NCBI GenBank assembly: GCA_947624985.1
Contig: CANQMO010000004.1
Span: 50,195 to 114,194, forward strand
Length of the DNA stretch: 64,000 bases
From: an uncultured Oscillospiraceae bacterium
GTDB taxonomy: Bacteria > Bacillota > Clostridia > Oscillospirales > Oscillospiraceae
Direction: 5' to 3'
Shown here: positions 58,437-64,000 of the stretch, piece after piece
How positions within the stretch are numbered: position 1 is the stretch's first letter
Layout: each line of letters begins with the position of its first letter
Translations under genes and position numbers: made by a program
The notes under the pieces: model-generated
What the model was told of the DNA's origin: nothing
Database searches by the model: none
What the model saw: only the letters and a program-made list of their open reading frames with translations

Positions 58437-59945
58437 TTAATTCGCGTTGGCGAAGGCCAGCTGTTCGTCATGGGTGGCGAAGAACGAGGACACGCCGTCC
58501 ACGGAATACCAGTAGTAGTAGCCCGTCTCCGCAGGGGCCGCCACCGCCTGGATGGAGGCCAGGCCCGGACTGCAAATGGGCCCGGGGGGCAGACCCGTGT
58601 AGAGATAGGTGTTGTAAGGATCGTCGATGGCCAGGTCCTCCGCCGTCAGGTCGAAGGTGCTGGTGCCCTTGATATAGTTCACCGTACTGTCCAGCCCCAG
58701 CGCCATGCCGGCGGCCAGGCGGTTATAGAGCACCGAGGCCATGTTCTCCCGCTCGCCCTCGGTGGCGCCCGCCTCCTTCTCGATCAGCGACGCCATGATG
58801 ACGCCCTGCCGGAGCGACAGGCCCCGGGCGGCGATGGCGTCCCGGATCTCCTGGGTGACACGGTTATTGAAGTTGCTCAGGAACCGGTTGATACACACGC
58901 TGGCGTCCTCGCCCTGGTAGAAGTCGTAGGTGTCCGGGAACAGGAAGCCCTCCAGCCGGGACGCGTCGCCCAGGGGCGCCTCCGCCAGGAAGTCATACTC
59001 AAAGTTATAGTTGGCGGCAGCCTCGTACAGGTCCTCCTTCTTGCAGACGGACTGCTGTTCGAGCAGGGTGAAGATCTGCTCCATGGAGAAGCCCTCCGGG
59101 AATGTCACGCGGGTGACCTCCTGGCTGTCGGAGCCAAACTGCATTTTGGTGACCAGCGACCGGTAATCCTGGGTGGTCTTCAGGTCATATGTGCCCGGGT
59201 CGATCTTGATATTGGCGTGGGAGAAGGAGGAAAACAGCTTGAAAAGCCACTTGTACTCAATGATACCGCCGTCCTTCAGCGCGTCCGCCACCTGGTCGAT
59301 GTCCACCTTGATGGGCACCTCAATGGGATCGCCGTTTTCATCCTCGTCGGTGACGGTGGTGGGCATATCGCCGGTGGGCTCATAGGGCAGGATGGTGACG
59401 ATGGCGCTGGCCTCCTCCTTGTTCAGGGCCAGCACGTCCACCGCGCACATCCAGGCAAAGCAGGCCAGCACGATGCTGACGCTGATGACGAACAGCGCGT
59501 ACAGCACGCCGCCGCCGATACCGATACGTCCGTACCGCCGGAAACGGATGGGCAGATAATCCCGCGCCTCCGGCAGGTCCTCCGGGTCCGAGTAATCCAC
59601 CTCGTCCAGCTCGGAGTCGTACACCAACATCTGGCCGCCCTTCAGATCCCGGCCCACGGTGGGCTTGCCCCGGACCAGCTTCTCGGGCATGGCCGCGAGC
59701 TCTTTCTTTTCCTTGCGGCGCAGCTTTTTCGTCTTGATGATCTCCCTTTTCACCGGCGCGGGAGAGATCTGCCCCTCCCCGCCGGCCGTCCCGTCGTCCG
59801 CCGCCGGGGCCGCGTCGGGGGTATAGTACTCCTCCGCGAAGGTATAGGTCTGCTCCTCCTCCGGCTCCTCACCGTCCGGAGGACGCCGCTGCATATCCTC
59901 GTTCCCGGAAAGGATGCGATCACTATCTTTGTTTCTTCTAGCCAT
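58437..59945 (-). CDS. mltG: Endolytic transglycosylase MltG with long cytoplasmic N terminus
   Basis: 502 residues from ATG 59945, with AAGGAGCG upstream. The first ~155 residues are acidic and low-complexity, then basic (KTKKLRRKEKKELAAM), and precede a single membrane helix (GGGVLYALFVISVSIVLACFAWM). The extracellular MltG/YceG domain follows: a LysM-like region (GTYDLKTTQDYRSLVTKMQFG), LEGFLFPDTYDF, the catalytic Glu in ASLIEKEAG, and NYIKGTSTFDLT. It cuts nascent glycan strands to stop their growth. The extended cytoplasmic segment is longer than in E. coli and might contact division or kinase partners (inference). Confidence 0.93.
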   Translation of the reverse strand: MARRNKDSDRILSGNEDMQRRPPDGEEPEEEQTYTFAEEYYTPDAAPAADDGTAGGEGQISPAPVKREIIKTKKLRRKEKKELAAMPEKLVRGKPTVGRDLKGGQMLVYDSELDEVDYSDPEDLPEARDYLPIRFRRYGRIGIGGGVLYALFVISVSIVLACFAWMCAVDVLALNKEEASAIVTILPYEPTGDMPTTVTDEDENGDPIEVPIKVDIDQVADALKDGGIIEYKWLFKLFSSFSHANIKIDPGTYDLKTTQDYRSLVTKMQFGSDSQEVTRVTFPEGFSMEQIFTLLEQQSVCKKEDLYEAAANYNFEYDFLAEAPLGDASRLEGFLFPDTYDFYQGEDASVCINRFLSNFNNRVTQEIRDAIAARGLSLRQGVIMASLIEKEAGATEGERENMASVLYNRLAAGMALGLDSTVNYIKGTSTFDLTAEDLAIDDPYNTYLYTGLPPGPICSPGLASIQAVAAPAETGYYYWYSVDGVSSFFATHDEQLAFANAN

Positions 59946-60074
59946 GAAAACGCTCCTTATTTTATCGTCACGCCGTAAGGCCCGGCTACATAGTATGACC
60001 TGGATGGAAACGCGCCGTCCGCGCTCCGCGCAGCGGCGGCCACGCAATCCAAGCGCGGGGAAAGGGACAATACA

Positions 60075-60218
60075 ATGTTTTACAACAATTCTTATAGCTG
60101 GCTCTGGCTCATCATCATCCTGATCCTCCTGTTCTCCGTCGCCGGTGGCTACGGCTGCGGCTGCGGCTGCAACGACAACAACAACGGCTGCGGCTGCGGC
60201 TGTGGCTGCGGCAACTGA
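60075..60218 (+). CDS. YjcZ-like Cys/Gly-rich microprotein
   Basis: 47 residues: a short head (MFYNNSYSWLW), one hydrophobic helix (LIIILILLFSVAGG) and a tail of alternating Gly-Cys repeats around Asn residues. It resembles YjcZ/SscA small sporulation proteins of Firmicutes, which have a similar helix plus Gly/Cys/Tyr tail. AAAGGG lies eight bases before the ATG. The gene ends before a strong terminator at 60259. It is divergent from mltG. The eight or so cysteines could cross-link in a coat or bind metal. Confidence 0.7.
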   Translation: MFYNNSYSWLWLIIILILLFSVAGGYGCGCGCNDNNNGCGCGCGCGN

Positions 60219-60258
60219 TCCGCTGCGGACAGGATAAAGACAACGCCTGACTCTCCTC

Positions 60259-60285
60259 GGGGCTCATCTGAGCCCCGCTTTTTTT
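60259..60285 (+). terminator. Terminator of the YjcZ-like gene
   Basis: GGGGCTCA-TC-TGAGCCCC (60259-60276) followed by GCTTTTTTT. It overlaps the 3' end of the convergent glycosyltransferase gene. Confidence 0.85.
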
Positions 60286-60986
60286 ATCTTCTCGCTCAGT
60301 ACGGCCAGCACGAACGCCGGCAGGCACATCTGGCGGCGAAAGCGCGCCGGCTCCCGCAGGAGCCTGTACAGCCACTCAAGATGTAGCCGTATCCAGCCCT
60401 CCGGCGCCCGCCGGACCCTGCCGCTCAGCACGTCCAGACACCCGCCCAGACCGGCCATCAGCCCCACGTTCAGATCCTTCTGATGGGCCGCCATCCATAT
60501 CTCCTGCCGGGGCGAGCCCAGGCATACCAGCAAAAGCTGCGGCGCGGCCTGCCGGATCGCCTCCAGCACCGGACCGTCGTCGTCAAAGTACCCGTCCAGA
60601 CACCCGCAGACGGTCACGGCGGGGAACCGCCGCCGGATGGCCTCCCCGGCCTCACCGGCCACGCCGGGCCTGCCGCCCAGAAGGAACACCCGGCCCGTGA
60701 ACCGTGCCAGCAGCGCCAGCAGGAAGTCATAGCCCGCGACCCGCTCCGGCACCGGACAGCCCAGCACCCGGCTGGCCCAGACGATACCCACGCCGTCCGC
60801 CAGCGTCATGTCCGCGCCCGCCACAGCGGAGCGCAGAGCGGCGTTCCCGCGGCACTGCCAGACGATCTCCGGATTGGGGGTGCATACATAGGCCCCGCGG
60901 CCCGTCTCCATCAGCGCCAGAGCCCGGCTGACGGCCTGGTCCACGGTCACGCCGTCAAAGCGGACGCCCAGCACCTCAGCCGTCAT
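60264..60986 (-). CDS. WecG/TagA/CpsF family glycosyltransferase
   Basis: 240 residues. VLGVRFDGVTVDQAV, TPNPEIVWQCRGN, ADMTLADGVGIVWASR, VFLLGGRPGVAGEA and VCLGSPRQEIWMA follow the GT26 (TagA/WecG) pattern. TagA adds N-acetylmannosamine to undecaprenyl-PP-GlcNAc in teichoic-acid linkage units. The C-terminal ~30 residues (RRAPEGWIRLHLEWLYRLL) are membrane-associating in this family. It overlaps the sirtuin gene stop by four bases. Confidence 0.92.
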   Translation of the reverse strand: MTAEVLGVRFDGVTVDQAVSRALALMETGRGAYVCTPNPEIVWQCRGNAALRSAVAGADMTLADGVGIVWASRVLGCPVPERVAGYDFLLALLARFTGRVFLLGGRPGVAGEAGEAIRRRFPAVTVCGCLDGYFDDDGPVLEAIRQAAPQLLLVCLGSPRQEIWMAAHQKDLNVGLMAGLGGCLDVLSGRVRRAPEGWIRLHLEWLYRLLREPARFRRQMCLPAFVLAVLSEKIKKAGLR

Positions 60987-61699
60987 AGCTGGGAGAACAC
61001 CTGCCCGATATTGCCCCGGACGATCAGGTCCGCGTCCCCGTCCCGGGGCGTGACGCCCCGGTTCACCAGCACCAGCCGGCTGCCCCGGTAGTAGCTGATA
61101 AGGCCCGCCGCCGGGTACACGTTCAGACTGGTCCCGCCGACGATGAGCATGTCGGCGGCGCGGATATGCTCCACGCTCCGCCGCAGGATGTCCTGATCCA
61201 GCGGCTCCTCATACAGCACCACATCCGGGCGGACGACGCCGCCGCAGTCGCACCGGGGGACGCCTGTGCCGTCGTTGATAAACGAGGCGGGGTATGGTCT
61301 CCGGCACCGGGCGCAGTAGCAGCGCAGGGTGGAGCCGTGCAGCTCCAGTACCTCGCGGCTGCCGGCGGCCTGGTGCAGGCCGTCGATGTTCTGGGTCAGG
61401 ACCGCTTTGAGCTTTCCCTCCCGCTCCATCCGGGCCAGCCAAAGATGGGCGGCATTGGGCCTGGCGCCCCGGACCACCAGCTTTTCCCGGTAGAACCGGT
61501 AAAACTCCTCCGGGTCCCGTTCAAAAAAGCTGTGGGACAGTATGGTCTCCGGCGGGTAGGCCCACTGCTGGTTATACAGCCCGTCCACACTGCGGAAATC
61601 CGGTATCCCGCTCTCCGTGGACACGCCGGCGCCGCCGAAAAAGACGATGTATCCGCTCTCCGCCACCCACTGCCGCAGCTTCTCGATGTTCTGGTCCAT
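60983..61699 (-). CDS. SIR2 family NAD-dependent protein deacylase
   Basis: 238 residues from ATG 61699, which has GAGGGGAG eight bases upstream; ATG 61741 lacks a ribosome site. NAD motif GGAGVSTESGIPDFRS, TQNIDGLH, the catalytic His in ELHGS, a zinc cluster (CYCARC ... CDC) and GTSLNVYPAAGL are all intact. It removes acyl groups from protein lysines using NAD. The promoter TTGAAA-17-TATAAT is at 61755-61783. The next gene, a TagA-like glycosyltransferase, starts inside its stop. Confidence 0.94.
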   Translation of the reverse strand: MDQNIEKLRQWVAESGYIVFFGGAGVSTESGIPDFRSVDGLYNQQWAYPPETILSHSFFERDPEEFYRFYREKLVVRGARPNAAHLWLARMEREGKLKAVLTQNIDGLHQAAGSREVLELHGSTLRCYCARCRRPYPASFINDGTGVPRCDCGGVVRPDVVLYEEPLDQDILRRSVEHIRAADMLIVGGTSLNVYPAAGLISYYRGSRLVLVNRGVTPRDGDADLIVRGNIGQVFSQL

Positions 61700-61754
61700 A
61701 TCCGAGGCTCCCCTCTGTAACTGTTCCCAGTTTTTGGCCATGCTAAATCAATTT

Positions 61755-61783
61755 ATTATAATATAGCCCGGTCGTTTTTTCAA
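61755..61783 (-). promoter_or_regulatory. Promoter of the sirtuin-glycosyltransferase operon
   Basis: Minus strand TTGAAA (61778-61783), 17 bases, TATAAT (61755-61760). Transcription starts near 61748. Confidence 0.75.
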
Positions 61784-61968
61784 TAAAAAGAAACATGTGC
61801 CTGGAAAAAACCGCCCGGACGGCCGTTCGCGGCGGCCGGCGGCGGAGACGTGCCCCGGGCCCGTCCCGCCGTCATTTGACATATTCGTCATTTTCAGGGT
61901 CGAAATCTCAGGAAAAATATCCCTTTTTGACAAATCGCGCTGTCTGGAACAAAAAAACAAAGTTTTGT

Positions 61969-61997
61969 TTGAAAAAATGCCCGGAACAGTATATTAT
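61969..61997 (+). promoter_or_regulatory. Promoter of hppA
   Basis: TTGAAA (61969-61974), 17 bases, TATTAT (61992-61997). The rest of the 61784-61968 interval shows no gene or conserved structure that I can identify. Confidence 0.7.
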
Positions 61998-62047
61998 TAG
62001 GGGTAGTGACCAAACACACAATTTGTAGTGAGGAGTGATTCGTACTT

Positions 62048-64000
<1,953 letters not shown>

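Noticed and set aside
61795..62028. Short + strand frames (67-77 codons) ahead of hppA
   Set aside because: They cross the hppA promoter, have no ribosome site and no recognisable composition.

Overview
The window is about 64 kb of GC-rich, tightly packed chromosome from a spore-forming Firmicute. It most resembles the Oscillospiraceae/Ruminococcaceae-type gut Clostridia. The evidence is IreB, NrdR, YqfC/YqfD/YlbJ sporulation proteins, a class II GalT, a K+-dependent membrane pyrophosphatase, an SLH-anchored lysozyme and a sortase-type surface protein, all in high-GC clostridial sequence. I see no rRNA, tRNA or CRISPR array. This placement is inferred from gene content alone.

Layout. 1-7780: the pheT 3' end, ireB, an aminotransferase with an oligopeptide-type lipoprotein, a large sortase-anchored repeat protein and a MATE exporter. 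7857-14247: a secreted M3-type peptidase, pgsA, and a gluQ-galK-galT cluster whose first gene looks leaderless. 14250-14540: a gene-free stretch of hairpins resembling a non-autonomous IS200/IS605-type element. 14596-25604: leftward housekeeping operons (uvrC-rsmD-coaD, ptsH, yqfC-yqfD-phoH-ybeY-era-yqzL-recO-mutS2). 25672-29781: a YlbJ-like protein, CapA, and a GH25 lysozyme with SLH repeats.

29937-36213 is the main accessory region. rlmD (23S rRNA m5U methyltransferase) is interrupted at its 3' end by an element of about 4.9 kb. The element gives RlmD a new 99-residue tail. Its serine recombinase gene lies at the far end and reads straight into the displaced host terminus (HIETVVLMSRVKG). 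Cargo includes a SLOG protein, an XRE regulator, a Fic protein under an operator, and restriction-system debris. The recombinase has lost part of its catalytic domain and carries a frameshift, so the element looks stranded. To its right lie an unrecognised protein and a barnase/barstar/GNAT trio.

38634-64000: a nucleotidyltransferase; a BlaI regulator with an M56 sensor protease that has an unusual extracellular half; a MITE-like repeat; an AlgX/AlgI acyltransfer pair; DUF4364; a conserved clostridial Cys-rich protein; a LbH protein with glmM; DUF421; nrdR; a leftward alaS-cupin-HIT-comEC-holA-rnmV-like operon; mltG; a YjcZ-like microprotein; wecG/tagA with a sirtuin; and the start of hppA.

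A recurring theme is that at least four rightward single-unit genes (gluQ, ylbJ-like, rlmD, and the small membrane protein at 50885) have a -10 hexamer exactly six bases before the ATG and no Shine-Dalgarno, so they are probably translated from leaderless mRNAs. Most other genes have clear AGGAGG-type sites.
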